Origin: Microbacterium enclense
GTDB lineage: Bacteria; Actinomycetota; Actinomycetes; Actinomycetales; Microbacteriaceae
Length of the DNA stretch: 64,000 nucleotides
Direction of reading: 5' to 3'
Assembly (NCBI GenBank): GCA_038182865.1
Contig: CP116226.1
Coordinates: forward strand, 2,666,001 to 2,730,000
Shown: positions 8,005 through 16,153 of the stretch, one piece after another
Layout: each line of letters opens with the position of its first letter
Position numbering within the stretch: the stretch's first letter is position 1
The notes under the pieces: generated by a model
What the model was told of the DNA's origin: nothing
The model's database searches: none
What the model saw: the letters and a program-made list of their open reading frames with translations, nothing else
Translations under genes and position numbers: made by a program

Positions 8005-8571
8005 ATGACTATCGAATACGAATTGCGGACCGTTCTATCAGAAGACGAGATCGAGGAAGTTAGATTATCTCTAATTAATTTGCATGCTCGGAAAATTCAC
8101 GACGAGGCGCGCATCGAGCGTTGGATCTTGAAGACCCGCGACTCAAGTCTTGAGAAGGCAAACAATCAATGGTTAAGGATAAGATCGAACCCAGACGGCG
8201 ATGAGATGACATTGAAATCTGACGCCGCGCCTGGAGAATCGACCGAAGTGAGTGTGAAGGTGTCGGACGCTAGCTCCGCCGTCGAACTTCTCAATCGCGC
8301 TGGTTTACCCACTGAGCGTCACCAACTGACTCTGCGAGAAAAGTGGAGTCTCGACGAGGTTGTTGTAACGTTCGACACCTGGCCTCTCTTGGGAACTATC
8401 GTAGAAGTAGAGTCAACTCTTAGCTTGACTCGCGTTCACGACGTTATATCGGAGTTGGGAGTGCCTGTAGATCGCTTTTCAGACAAAGGTGTCGTACAAT
8501 TATATGATGACGTTGTTGGAGTTGACGTTCTGGCAATATCGAACCTGGATTTCCATACGTCGGTGCGCTGA
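8005..8571 (+). CDS. CYTH-domain protein (triphosphate tunnel metalloenzyme superfamily)
   Basis: A 188-aa protein with the order of charged strands typical of CYTH domains: an opening EYELR (a variant of the ExExK signature), WLRIR, MTLKS, VSVKVSD, LREKWSL and then VVVTFDTWPLLGTIVEVE, the usual late Glu-x-Glu strand. CYTH enzymes bind triphosphates and two metal ions in a beta tunnel and act as triphosphatases or class IV adenylyl cyclases; which one is not decided here. Lys is replaced by Arg in the first motif. Codon use is clearly more AT-rich than the flanks, pointing to transfer. It is not part of the minus-strand operon at 8948-12275 but faces it. Confidence 0.78.
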   Translation: MTIEYELRTVLSEDEIEEVRLSLINLHARKIHDEARIERWILKTRDSSLEKANNQWLRIRSNPDGDEMTLKSDAAPGESTEVSVKVSDASSAVELLNRAGLPTERHQLTLREKWSLDEVVVTFDTWPLLGTIVEVESTLSLTRVHDVISELGVPVDRFSDKGVVQLYDDVVGVDVLAISNLDFHTSVR

Positions 8572-8947
8572 CCTGCCGCGAAGGTTCGGTACCCCAGAAA
8601 TTCGCCGAAATTTGTGAGATGTCTCGTCCGTTGATTCTCCCAGACCGGGAGGCCTGATGGGTCCAGCTGAGTGTCTCAGTCGAGGGAAACACTCCGTTCT
8701 CGGCTCTCGTGCGCGGGCCATCCGGTCCCGCGAGCGTCTTCGAGGGCGAGTGACTTGTTCGGAGCGTATGCCGCTATCCCGCCGATAACGAGCGACCAAA
8801 TGGCAGGTAGCCGACCGGTTCATTCCTCGGACGCGCCGCCGCGTTGCGCACCGATTCCGTCGGCGCCGAGGTGACACTGGTTCCGATTAAAATATCGCGG
8901 AGGGCTTGGGTCGCAATCTCAGACGAGGTCAACACCAAAGTTCACTT
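8572..8947. other. Intergenic region between convergent genes
   Basis: About 376 bp between the convergent CYTH gene and the methyltransferase gene. Open frames on either strand lack coding character, and I see no strong hairpin. Confidence 0.5.
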
Positions 8948-9790
8948 CTACATTCTGCGAGCACGCACGTAGTATCCGCCCACACCATCGTCAGGCGAAG
9001 CAACATCATCCCGCCAATAGTCGACAAGCGCTTGATACAAGATTGCCAAACGGACCTCGTCCGCCGTTGACTGTTCTTTTCGCAGCTCAGGTATTGGTTC
9101 TCGAACGATCCGCGTGTAACCCAGTGCGTCGCCTATAAAACCTGATCGGAGTGTCTCGTATCGTCGCAGCTCAACCACCTCAAGACGGTTGTCGCGCAGG
9201 AGATTCTTCCACTCGCTTTGAGCGCGGTAATGACAATGATGCCAGCGGTCAGTGAACCACTCCCTGTAGCGTCGAGCTTCATCGGCGGTTACTGATACGC
9301 TTTCACGACCATAAAGAAGCGTCTTCTCCTTGTTCTCAGATGGAACAGTGAAAGCAAACGTACCTCCCGGCCTCAGTACTCGAGACACCTCCTTGACAAC
9401 ATCTCCGTCGCAGGCAATGTGCTCAAGCGTCGAGTTGCAGATTGCGTACTGTATCGAGTTATCCGCAAATGGCATGCGTCGTGCGTCGGTGTGCAAAAGA
9501 TCCCGGTAGAGTCCCGTGTCACGTGCTAAAGCTATGTCTCGCGCTAGGAGATCCACTCCCACTGCTTTGCTCAAATTGATAACGGCGGCGAACTTTCCAT
9601 TGCCACACCCAATGTCAAGCACACCCTCAGGGGGAGCGTCGTAAAGCGCCGCCTCGATCGCGCGGAGTAGCGCGAGAGCTGGGCGGTCAGGCCAGGCCCG
9701 GAGTGCTCGCGCGAGCGGATCGTCGGGCACTTCGATGGTTAGCGTTCCGCTTGCTGGCTCGGACATGCGGATCAACTCCAGTGGATTCAT
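8948..9790 (-). CDS. Class I SAM-dependent methyltransferase (last gene of the five-gene operon)
   Basis: A 280-aa protein with a Rossmann methyltransferase core: motif I VLDIGCGNGKFAAV (about residues 58-71), an acidic residue after strand 2 (AVGVDLL), MPFADNSIQYAICNSTLEHI (motif IV region) and VLRPGGTFAFTVPSE. The C-terminal ~110 residues (YREWFTDRWHHCHYRAQSEW...) form a lid found in Methyltransf_11-type enzymes acting on small molecules. The start ATG at 9790 overlaps the upstream stop (ATGA); MSEPASG at 9766 is an alternative. Substrate unknown; the operon suggests a modified nucleoside or peptide-like product. Confidence 0.88.
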   Translation of the reverse strand: MNPLELIRMSEPASGTLTIEVPDDPLARALRAWPDRPALALLRAIEAALYDAPPEGVLDIGCGNGKFAAVINLSKAVGVDLLARDIALARDTGLYRDLLHTDARRMPFADNSIQYAICNSTLEHIACDGDVVKEVSRVLRPGGTFAFTVPSENKEKTLLYGRESVSVTADEARRYREWFTDRWHHCHYRAQSEWKNLLRDNRLEVVELRRYETLRSGFIGDALGYTRIVREPIPELRKEQSTADEVRLAILYQALVDYWRDDVASPDDGVGGYYVRARRM

Positions 9791-10215
9791 GCTATCGAAA
9801 TCACCTTTATACGGGTCCGTCGCTCGCCAACTTCGCGCCGAGAGCCGACGTTTGCGCCGAGCAGCACAGATGCGAGAGGTGAAACATAGGAGATGCGTCC
9901 CTCTCTCGCGCCGAGCACTATGTAGCTACCGATCACTACCGTTTCTTGCTCTTCTGACTTCTCCCATTCGATAACGACCGTTGATCCAATCTGTACTTCG
10001 CCTTCCGTCGCTCCGGGCAGGATTCTGATCGCGTTTTTCCGGATCTCTTCGAGTTCCATCTTCTGTCGATACCACATCTTCGCGTCTTGCTGGACGGCAT
10101 CAAAAGCAGGATTATCGTGCCAAGTCTCCGACGTCTGCGTCGTAGATTCGTGCGTTCCAGATAGGGCCGCTCGGTATTTCTCGTCTGCGTCTCGGATCGC
10201 TTCGTCGAGGGCCAC
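9787..10215 (-). CDS. Gre-factor-like protein (GreA/GreB C-terminal domain), start ambiguous
   Basis: The C-terminal ~75 residues match the GreA/GreB C-terminal domain: VQIGSTVVIEW, VVIGSYIVLGAREGRISYVSPLASVLLGANVG, including the SPL-LLG signature that contacts RNA polymerase. The N-terminal half is a predicted coiled coil (ALDEAIRDADEKYRAAL...MELEEIRKNAI), as in Gre factors and in the RNAP secondary-channel proteins Rnk/GreB-like. The coordinates use the in-frame GTG at 10215. A better start (GTG 10247 behind AGGGACGAGAG) is one base out of frame, the shift falling at a run of seven A/T at 10231-10237. The gene could therefore be intact through slippage, or carry a sequence error. It overlaps the next gene by ATGA. 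Confidence 0.75.
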   Translation of the reverse strand: MALDEAIRDADEKYRAALSGTHESTTQTSETWHDNPAFDAVQQDAKMWYRQKMELEEIRKNAIRILPGATEGEVQIGSTVVIEWEKSEEQETVVIGSYIVLGAREGRISYVSPLASVLLGANVGSRREVGERRTRIKVISIA

Positions 10216-10250
10216 GAGATCTTCGCTAAGAAAAAAACTTGTGACACGAT

Positions 10251-10844
10251 CTAACTCTCGTCCCTTGCTGCGATGGCTAAGCCCATCCGGTGGACATGTC
10301 GGTACGGCTGGCCGGGATGCGGGTCTTCGACGAACGTAGGTGTGTATGCTTCCCACACTTTTTTCCAGCCCGGCAGATGCGCCCAGACCTCGCCGGGCTC
10401 AAGGTAATGCTCGTGATCTACATGCTTCACGTCTACGGGCATCATGTACTCGGCAGCGAAGATTCCCCGGGGTGTCACGGAATTTGCTAGATTTCCGATG
10501 ATTGTCGAAAGAGGAGTAGCAAAATTTCGTGAATAGTGCCACGAGCAACTTGTCCAAGCGAGGTCGAACCGTCCATCCTGATGTAGATCCGCGATGTCTG
10601 AAACAAGAATTGTTAGGGTGCCGGAGGCTTCCAGCTCAGGCCGGATGCGGGCCAGGGCTTCTGCATCGATATCGAGGGCGGTGACGTTCATGCCGGCCTC
10701 AAGGAGTGGGTATACAAACTTTCCATCCGATGCGCCTGCAACTAACGCGTTGCGAACGCCGTTTGATAACGCGAGTTCTCGTACGAGCGGGAAAAATGTC
10801 CTTGTTCCGGCCCATGATGTTCTATTATCGGCGTTCATCCTCAT
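10251..10844 (-). CDS. Class I SAM-dependent methyltransferase
   Basis: A 197-aa protein with motif I ALVAGASDGKFVYPLLEAG (about residues 33-51), VTALDIDAEAL and VSDIADL at the adenine pocket, then FDLAWTSCSWHYS and ITPRGIFAAEY-like post-motif strands. It has the minimal single-domain methyltransferase form. The SCSWHY segment may belong to the active site. ATG 10844 overlaps the kinase stop (ATGA). Its substrate is unknown; position third in the operon suggests it works on the product of the radical SAM and kinase steps. Confidence 0.82.
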   Translation of the reverse strand: MRMNADNRTSWAGTRTFFPLVRELALSNGVRNALVAGASDGKFVYPLLEAGMNVTALDIDAEALARIRPELEASGTLTILVSDIADLHQDGRFDLAWTSCSWHYSRNFATPLSTIIGNLANSVTPRGIFAAEYMMPVDVKHVDHEHYLEPGEVWAHLPGWKKVWEAYTPTFVEDPHPGQPYRHVHRMGLAIAARDES

Positions 10845-11395
10845 GATAGTCGGCTCGCAATCGCTTCAACGACCTCGGCAGGGGCAAGATGACTCGTATC
10901 GATATGGATCCCAGGAAGTTGCTCGTAGTACGCTTCAATCTTCTCGTACACTTCCTCCGATTTTTTCATCCAGTGCGAGTCGGTTCGACCTCGTCCGCGC
11001 ATTCGACGGAGCCGAGCGTCTTGGTCGCAATGTAGTACCACGACGACGTCAGGTCGGAGAAACAGATTCGAGGAATCTTCCAGAGTCGAGCCCATCGCTC
11101 GGTGATACGCGTTGGCGCGATCGAAGTAGCTTTCTAGCACCACAGAATATCCTTGCTGTAGCTCGTCTTTGACTCTCAGTTGCGACACGCCCAAGGCGGC
11201 TAAGTACACTAAATGCCTCACGTTGACGTCCTTCGCGGCCTCCGCAACCCTCCTTGCTGGCGTGAATTCAGATGGGATTGACGGCATGAACTTTGCGCGG
11301 ATTCGATTTGCTAACAGCGGAGCAACGGTTGTTTTCCCGGTCGCGGACATTCCTTCGACGACTAGGAATCGTGACGGATGAACCTCAGTTTTCAT
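10841..11395 (-). CDS. P-loop kinase, thymidylate/deoxynucleoside-kinase-like
   Basis: A 184-aa protein with Walker A GMSATGKTT (about residues 15-23), a YSVVLESYFDRANAYHRAMG region where dNK/TMK enzymes bind the nucleoside (the E-S-x-x-DR motif), and a LID-like RLRRMRGRGRTDSHW. Such enzymes phosphorylate nucleosides or nucleotides. The start at 11395 (MKTEVHP) overlaps the end of the radical SAM gene by 11 bp. A kinase next to a radical SAM enzyme and two methyltransferases suggests processing of an unusual nucleotide, which is inference. Confidence 0.82.
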   Translation of the reverse strand: MKTEVHPSRFLVVEGMSATGKTTVAPLLANRIRAKFMPSIPSEFTPARRVAEAAKDVNVRHLVYLAALGVSQLRVKDELQQGYSVVLESYFDRANAYHRAMGSTLEDSSNLFLRPDVVVVLHCDQDARLRRMRGRGRTDSHWMKKSEEVYEKIEAYYEQLPGIHIDTSHLAPAEVVEAIASRLS

Positions 11396-12275
11396 AGCGA
11401 ACATCCGGAATGCCCAGAACGACCTCGTTCCGATCGTTTGAAACGCGGACAACGTTGTTGTTTACACGGCTCCAACGGAAGGCCTGAGCTCCGGTGCCTA
11501 CGGCCTTACACGACATGGTGAGACCGAACTCTGGGTCCATCTCGATCCGGTCGATCGACGACGCACCACGCGGGGCGCAGCCCACAGTTTTGCTCGGATC
11601 GAGATCGTCGTCGAACGCAACCTGGATGATCTCGGTTTCACGTGCCCATGCAACGAGGGATTCCAACAGACCCAGATCGTCGCATACGAGACCAGGCCGA
11701 CCTGCGGCATTCCCAACGGCCCGAAGCTGGTGAAGCTTCATCAAGGTCGCCCCGTTCTCCGCAGCGGTGCGCGCGAGCTCAGGAATCTCACGTATGTTCT
11801 CGCTCGTCACGGTCGAGGTCACGCCCGTTCGGATACCTTCTCGCGCACTGATTTGTACGGTTTCGAGCGCGTGCCGAAACGATCCCCGTCGCCGGAGCCG
11901 ATCGTGAACATCTTCCAAACCGTCGATCGATACGCGCAAGTCGTCGATGTTCTGGCTCATACTTCGGATCTTCGCCTGAGTGAAGCGATGACCATTCGTG
12001 CAAATCTCTGTGGTCATTCCATTTTCTCGCGCGTACTGCAGCGTGTCGTGAAGATCTGGATGGAGAAACGGCTCCCCACCAAGGAGAACGACGTGCGACG
12101 TGGCATAGTTCTCGCGAAAATGGTCCATCACCTCTCGAACGTCCTCGCGGCCGATTGTTGATGGGTCCTGAAGCTTCTCGCCGTGGAAGCAGTGGCCACA
12201 ACTGAAGTTGCATCGATACAGCAGTTGGATATAGAGCGTGTCAATACGTCGAATGCCCAGTTCCTGCCCGATCAC
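11385..12275 (-). CDS. Radical SAM protein (first gene of the five-gene operon)
   Basis: A 296-aa enzyme with the [4Fe-4S]-binding CNFSCGHC (CX3CX2C, about residues 22-29), the GGEP motif (VVLLGGEPFLHP) that binds the SAM amino group, TEICTNGHRF and DLRVSIDG strands of the partial TIM barrel. Two further Cys occur near the end (VGCAPRG; TMSCKAVG), as in the short SPASM/Twitch-like ends of peptide- and small-molecule-modifying radical SAM enzymes. GTG 12275 is preceded by GGAGGAG. It heads an operon whose genes all overlap. A TetR gene is divergent with a palindrome between. Reaction unknown. Confidence 0.9.
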   Translation of the reverse strand: MIGQELGIRRIDTLYIQLLYRCNFSCGHCFHGEKLQDPSTIGREDVREVMDHFRENYATSHVVLLGGEPFLHPDLHDTLQYARENGMTTEICTNGHRFTQAKIRSMSQNIDDLRVSIDGLEDVHDRLRRRGSFRHALETVQISAREGIRTGVTSTVTSENIREIPELARTAAENGATLMKLHQLRAVGNAAGRPGLVCDDLGLLESLVAWARETEIIQVAFDDDLDPSKTVGCAPRGASSIDRIEMDPEFGLTMSCKAVGTGAQAFRWSRVNNNVVRVSNDRNEVVLGIPDVRYEN

Positions 12276-12413
12276 GGTTACTCCTCCTTCAGCGCTGCGC
12301 GCACCATCTAGGCGAGGTCTCAGCGATGTGGCCGCCGTCGTCCGTGACCCGGCACCGTGCACGACCTGCGCGCACGCTTCGGGTTGCCTATAGATCGAGA
12401 CTAGCTACATGCA

Positions 12414-12429
12414 ACTTGCAGTCGCAAGT
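12414..12429. promoter_or_regulatory. Palindrome in the radical SAM / TetR divergent promoter
   Basis: ACTTGC-AGTC-GCAAGT is a perfect 6-4-6 inverted repeat, nested within GCTAC...GTAGC. It is about 140 bp upstream of the radical SAM start and 72 bp upstream of the TetR start, a natural operator position for the TetR protein at 12501. Confidence 0.5.
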
Positions 12430-12500
12430 AGCCAGCGGCGCGTATCGATCGCTAAGGGTGTGCGTGTCTCGTAGCGACATGCCCGCCAGGAGAAGCGAGG

Positions 12501-13313
12501 ATGGTTTTCATGCCGGAGCACTCTGAAGACAAGACCTGGGGTTCCGTCGCCCGGGCCCCAAGGCTCTCGAGTGAGGAATCCAGGCGACGCGTGATGGGCA
12601 CCGCAGTTGGGATGCTGGAGCGCACTGGCCTGACGGTCAGCTTGGAGCATCTGAATCTGGAGGATCTGATCCGTGCGGCGGATGTGCCTCGCAGTGCTTT
12701 CTACAGGCTGTGGCCAGCGAAGGACCGGTTCTTTGCGGACTTGCTGGTCGAGTTGGCCACCACGTCCGAGTCGAACGACGCGATGTTCTATCCGGGGACA
12801 CAGGATGTCGCCTACGGGGTCATCGAGAAGTACGAGCGTCTTCTCGCAACGCACGATGGGCGTGTGGCTGTGCTGCGTGAGGTGGCGCGAGTGGCTACCC
12901 GCGTCAACTTCGAGCACTTCAGCGAGTCCGTGTCGTGGAGGAGTCACGTAACTCTCGTTGCCACCGCAAACAGTCTTGCTGACGCGGAACATCGAGACCG
13001 CGTGGCTGCTGCGCTGCAGGAGACGGAGCGCCGTTTTATCGAGCGAACTGCCGGGTTCTATGGGACTGCTCTTGCGGGCTTGGGGTTTTCGTTCTACCCG
13101 GGGGCCTCGGCGGAGCTCCTCGCAGGACTCGGCGCCGCTGTGGTCGAGGGTCTCGCGCAGCGGCGTCTCGTAAACCCTGACCTCGTCGACACGATCATCA
13201 TGAAGCCGGGTATTGACGGTGAGCTCGTCGAATGGCATCCCGCTTCGCTTGGGTTCTGGGGGATCCTCGAGGCGCTTGTCGACCTGGAGATGCGCCGAGA
13301 TTCAGCAGACTGA
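12501..13313 (+). CDS. TetR-family regulator, unusually long
   Basis: A 270-aa protein with an N-terminal TetR HTH (about residues 27-75: RRRVMGTAVGMLERTGLTV, then LIRAADVPRSAFYRLWPAKDRFFADLL). The long C-terminal half is larger than the usual 190-220 aa TetR. The ATG at 12501 follows AGGAGAAG. It is divergent from the radical SAM operon and convergent with the ThiF gene, ending 30 bp from it. The palindrome at 12414-12429 points to control of the radical SAM operon. Ligand unknown. Confidence 0.88.
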   Translation: MVFMPEHSEDKTWGSVARAPRLSSEESRRRVMGTAVGMLERTGLTVSLEHLNLEDLIRAADVPRSAFYRLWPAKDRFFADLLVELATTSESNDAMFYPGTQDVAYGVIEKYERLLATHDGRVAVLREVARVATRVNFEHFSESVSWRSHVTLVATANSLADAEHRDRVAAALQETERRFIERTAGFYGTALAGLGFSFYPGASAELLAGLGAAVVEGLAQRRLVNPDLVDTIIMKPGIDGELVEWHPASLGFWGILEALVDLEMRRDSAD

Positions 13314-13343
13314 ACCCCGGCGCATCTGTCGTGCCGCGACTGG

Positions 13344-14288
13344 TCACTCTGGGTCGGCCGCGAGCTCCTCGGCGTAAGAGGCCTGGGGGTTCCAGCCGAG
13401 GACCGATCGGGTCGCCAAGACGGTTGCGCCGATCCGATGACGAGCTCGCGCGTAACGGATGCGCCCCGACACGAGGGCCATTGGGTCGGTGTACGCCCAT
13501 CGGGGAGCGAAGACGGGTGAGCGCCGCCGATTTTGGTCTGTTCGAGTGAGGTGAAGGAGCGCCTCCGTCGTGCCGAGGCTGACGGCGGCCTTCACGCCCT
13601 GGACGACAGACGGCAGGGGTGAGCCTGCGACCGTCGCCCGGAATGTTCCCAAGTCGCCGTACCTCGGGATGTATGGCACGCAGCGCGTCAAATCCACTTC
13701 ACGAGCTGCGGCATCGTCCAGCGTGATGTCGGCAGGCAGTCCCATCATCCGCTCGAACGTGAAGGGGCTTCGCGGTGCGAAAGAGGTGGCGATCGCGCCG
13801 AACCCGATGTTCATCACAAGGAGATTGGGAACGCCGTGTCGACGAGCAGCGCGAGCCAGGGCCGTTCCGACGTGAAGGTAACGCAACTCTGACTCGTCGA
13901 GCACAAGATCAGCCCCCGCGACGAACTCGTCCGCATTCTCGGTCATGACCCCCTCGGCGAACGACACCACTCGCGTCTCCGGGCGAATCTTCCCAATCGT
14001 TTCCCGCAGGGCATCGATCTTCAGTCGTCCGTATGTGTCCGCATTCGCCCAGGCGACCCGATTGGAGTTCTCGGGCACGAAGGTCTCCGGATCGGCGATG
14101 CGCACCTCGGCAGCCCCGGTCATCATGGCCAACGCGACCGCCAGGTCGAAGCCGTCTCCGCCTGCGCCAGCAATCGCAATCGTCGACTCCCGAAGGAGCT
14201 CTTGTTCACTGCGTCGCCAAAAACCAAGGTTCCTACTGAACTCCGCGGGCATCGGCTCCCGATCCGCACTCTGCTCACGCACCATCAC
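13344..14288 (-). CDS. E1-like / ThiF-MoeB-HesA superfamily adenylating enzyme
   Basis: A 314-aa protein with the E1 nucleotide-binding signature: IAIAGAGGDGFDLAVALAM (GxGGxG), an acidic residue at strand 2 (IADPETF), NSNRVAWA supplying the E1 Arg, GRLKIDAL supplying the Lys, and VLDESELRY after strand 4 where the E1 Asp lies. A Cys (LTRCVPY, about residue 202) is in the region where thioester-forming E1s place their nucleophile, but I cannot prove equivalence. No CxxC zinc pairs are visible. E1-like enzymes activate a C-terminal carboxylate as acyl-AMP. The start (GTG 14288 or ATG 14285) overlaps the acyltransferase stop, so the two are co-translated. Confidence 0.85.
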   Translation of the reverse strand: MMVREQSADREPMPAEFSRNLGFWRRSEQELLRESTIAIAGAGGDGFDLAVALAMMTGAAEVRIADPETFVPENSNRVAWANADTYGRLKIDALRETIGKIRPETRVVSFAEGVMTENADEFVAGADLVLDESELRYLHVGTALARAARRHGVPNLLVMNIGFGAIATSFAPRSPFTFERMMGLPADITLDDAAAREVDLTRCVPYIPRYGDLGTFRATVAGSPLPSVVQGVKAAVSLGTTEALLHLTRTDQNRRRSPVFAPRWAYTDPMALVSGRIRYARARHRIGATVLATRSVLGWNPQASYAEELAADPE

Positions 14289-15004
14289 TTCGCCGTTCCC
14301 CAGAAGCGGACAGCGCCTTCGGAGACGTCGAGCTCGTCGATCTCGTCAAGCCCGCCGAGGCTCTGGGACGATGCGACGGGATCAAGTTGGATGGCCACAT
14401 TAACTCCCTGGTACTCCTCCAACCAGGCCGGCTCAGCGATACGCGCGACTCCCACGCCCATAATGCGCAGGACGCGTTCCAGCGGGCGTTCGACAATCGC
14501 GTAGACGTTGTCGTCGGCACCAACCTGTCGGATGTGAGCGATCGTCGAGCGCAGGAGCTCTGCCAACGCACGCGCCTGCTCCTTGGCATCATCTAGACGC
14601 CCGATGTAGCGCGACACCTCGACGCTGCCGCCTCCAGTATCCAGGCCATAAAGGACATCGGCAGGCAGCGGCCGGTTATCAGAACCGAGCCTTTCGATGA
14701 CACGCACGCAAGCGACCGCCACCGACTCAGGGAAACGGTTCTTCACGACGAGGAACGCCACGGACCGGTCGTCATCATCGTCAATGTCGACCCCGTACTC
14801 AAGTGCATCCGCGTCGAGCATGCCGGTCTGAGTGGTGTACACACGCGTACGGAGCTCGAGATATGCCGTGTAGAGCGGATTAGCTCGCAGACCGCGCCCG
14901 AGAGCAATGATCGCGAAACGGCTGTCGGGGCTCTGAGAAAACGGCTGCGCACGGACCGCGGGAATGACGTCAGCGTTGGGGACTCTCAGGTTTGAGGTTG
15001 CCAT
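14285..15004 (-). CDS. LuxI / autoinducer-synthase-like N-acyltransferase (GNAT fold)
   Basis: A 239-aa protein. The order of charged residues follows acyl-homoserine-lactone synthases and FeeM-type N-acyl amino acid synthases: LRTRVY near the N-terminus, an acidic DIDDDDD stretch, VACVRVIER in the central strand, then VEVSRYIGR (Glu and Arg of the acyl pocket). The C-terminal YAIVERPLERVLRIMGVGV is the usual GNAT helix. Such enzymes transfer an acyl group from acyl-ACP or acyl-CoA to an amine. The ATG at 15004 follows AAAGGAC. A tandem 11-bp repeat lies 56 bp upstream. Coupled with the E1-like gene, it suggests acylation of a carboxylate-activated small molecule or peptide. Confidence 0.75.
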   Translation of the reverse strand: MATSNLRVPNADVIPAVRAQPFSQSPDSRFAIIALGRGLRANPLYTAYLELRTRVYTTQTGMLDADALEYGVDIDDDDDRSVAFLVVKNRFPESVAVACVRVIERLGSDNRPLPADVLYGLDTGGGSVEVSRYIGRLDDAKEQARALAELLRSTIAHIRQVGADDNVYAIVERPLERVLRIMGVGVARIAEPAWLEEYQGVNVAIQLDPVASSQSLGGLDEIDELDVSEGAVRFWGTAK

Positions 15005-15059
15005 GGTGGTCCTTTCGTCGGGATGATTCGACGTTAGGAACGGCCAACGGCTCACTTAG

Positions 15060-15081
15060 AAAGTCGGAACAAAGTTGGAGT
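15060..15081 (+). promoter_or_regulatory. Tandem 11-bp direct repeat (operator-like), copy 1
   Basis: AAAGTCGGAAC followed directly by AAAGTTGGAGT: two 11-bp units, 8/11 identical, one helical turn apart. It lies 56 bp upstream of the acyltransferase start. A second copy in the opposite orientation is at 16154-16175. Confidence 0.55.
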
Positions 15082-15151
15082 CCACGCCAACGCCGGGCAT
15101 GGCGAACGCCCCGCGATATGGCTCTCGCGCAAACTCTCCGAGGTAGTCAGA

Positions 15152-16123
15152 TCAGTCCCGCGGTTCCCATTTCCACCCGAATCCACTGAACAGCCCGCCG
15201 TGCACGTCGCGAAGCCGAACGCCGACACACCCTCGGTCATCACACGGAACACGATCGTCGTCGGCCGGGACTGATGGTCTGGCGTACCCGCTCACGCGCT
15301 CGAACTTCCAAACGTCCACTGGTACCTCACCTACGAACTGAACCTGGATGTTCGCGAGCAACGCGCGCTCATGAAAAGCCCTGCTCGCCAAGGTCATCGG
15401 AGGAAGCTCATCGGCAGCGGGGGCGTGGATCGCAAACTTCAGATCGTAGGTTTCGTTGCGCCTCATAGGTGCCGTGGCGGTGCGCGCGCTGTTGAGGTGC
15501 CAGAAGTGGTCATTCCACCCAGCGCCCTCTACGCGACGGGTATTGACCTTGAAAGCACCGCGCGGGTCGGGATACACCGTTCCGTCGTACGAACGGGTGA
15601 CAGTGAGGTAATCCATCTCATCGAACGTCGCGATGAATCTGTAGTGTTCGAAGGTTCTCTTCCATCGGCGGTCCTCGACGACGACCAGGGTGCTGATGCT
15701 CTCGTAGATGATGCCGTTGTGCATCTCGGCGACGTCGAGCCTGAGCGGGGACTGAGGGTAGGTCCCGCGGATCAGACGCGATGCGAGCTGGTTCAGTGCG
15801 GCCGGTTCGCGGTCAGCGACCGTGTCGATTTTTCGCCCAATCTTCTCTCCATGGATTCGCCGTCGTTCTCGCAGGGTGTTTACACCGACAGTGTCGCCGC
15901 TGAGCGCGAAGACGTCGAGAAGGAGACTCGCATCGTTCTCGGATAACGCGTAAATCGCCGAGGCAAAGCGATGCCGCATGCGATCAAAGGAGTCGATGTC
16001 AGCGCCGCGGAGAAGTTCAGCAACAGTATCAACACGGTCGAGACGATGGGCAACGAAACCCTCGTTCTTGCGCAGCAGTTCCAGGTCGGCGTAAAGGTCG
16101 GCGGGGCTGATCTCGTCGCCCAT
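15152..16123 (-). CDS. Conserved actinobacterial protein of unknown function, cassette first gene
   Basis: A 323-aa soluble protein. Residues 1-~135 are helical (DLYADLELLRKNEGF, ALSENDASLLLDVFALSG, LRERRRIHGEKIGRKIDTVADREPAALNQLA); the segment ending TVADRE resembles an N-terminal block seen in several actinobacterial regulatory proteins. Residues ~145-320 are strand-rich with aromatic positions (YRFIATFDEMDYL, WNDHFWHLNSA, GEVPVDVWKFERV). No catalytic motif is recognised. It lies 148 bp upstream of the acyltransferase on the same strand, with one operator-like repeat before each gene, so it may be the regulator or a third component. Confidence 0.7.
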   Translation of the reverse strand: MGDEISPADLYADLELLRKNEGFVAHRLDRVDTVAELLRGADIDSFDRMRHRFASAIYALSENDASLLLDVFALSGDTVGVNTLRERRRIHGEKIGRKIDTVADREPAALNQLASRLIRGTYPQSPLRLDVAEMHNGIIYESISTLVVVEDRRWKRTFEHYRFIATFDEMDYLTVTRSYDGTVYPDPRGAFKVNTRRVEGAGWNDHFWHLNSARTATAPMRRNETYDLKFAIHAPAADELPPMTLASRAFHERALLANIQVQFVGEVPVDVWKFERVSGYARPSVPADDDRVPCDDRGCVGVRLRDVHGGLFSGFGWKWEPRD

Positions 16124-16153
16124 AGCGGCACCTCGTCCTTCGGATGGGCTGCA

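Noticed and set aside
15052..15092. A 14-codon minus-strand mini-frame (MPGVGVDSNFVPTF) between the unknown gene and the acyltransferase, considered as a signal peptide precursor
   Set aside because: It coincides with the operator-like tandem repeat, which explains the sequence better, and has no good ribosome site.
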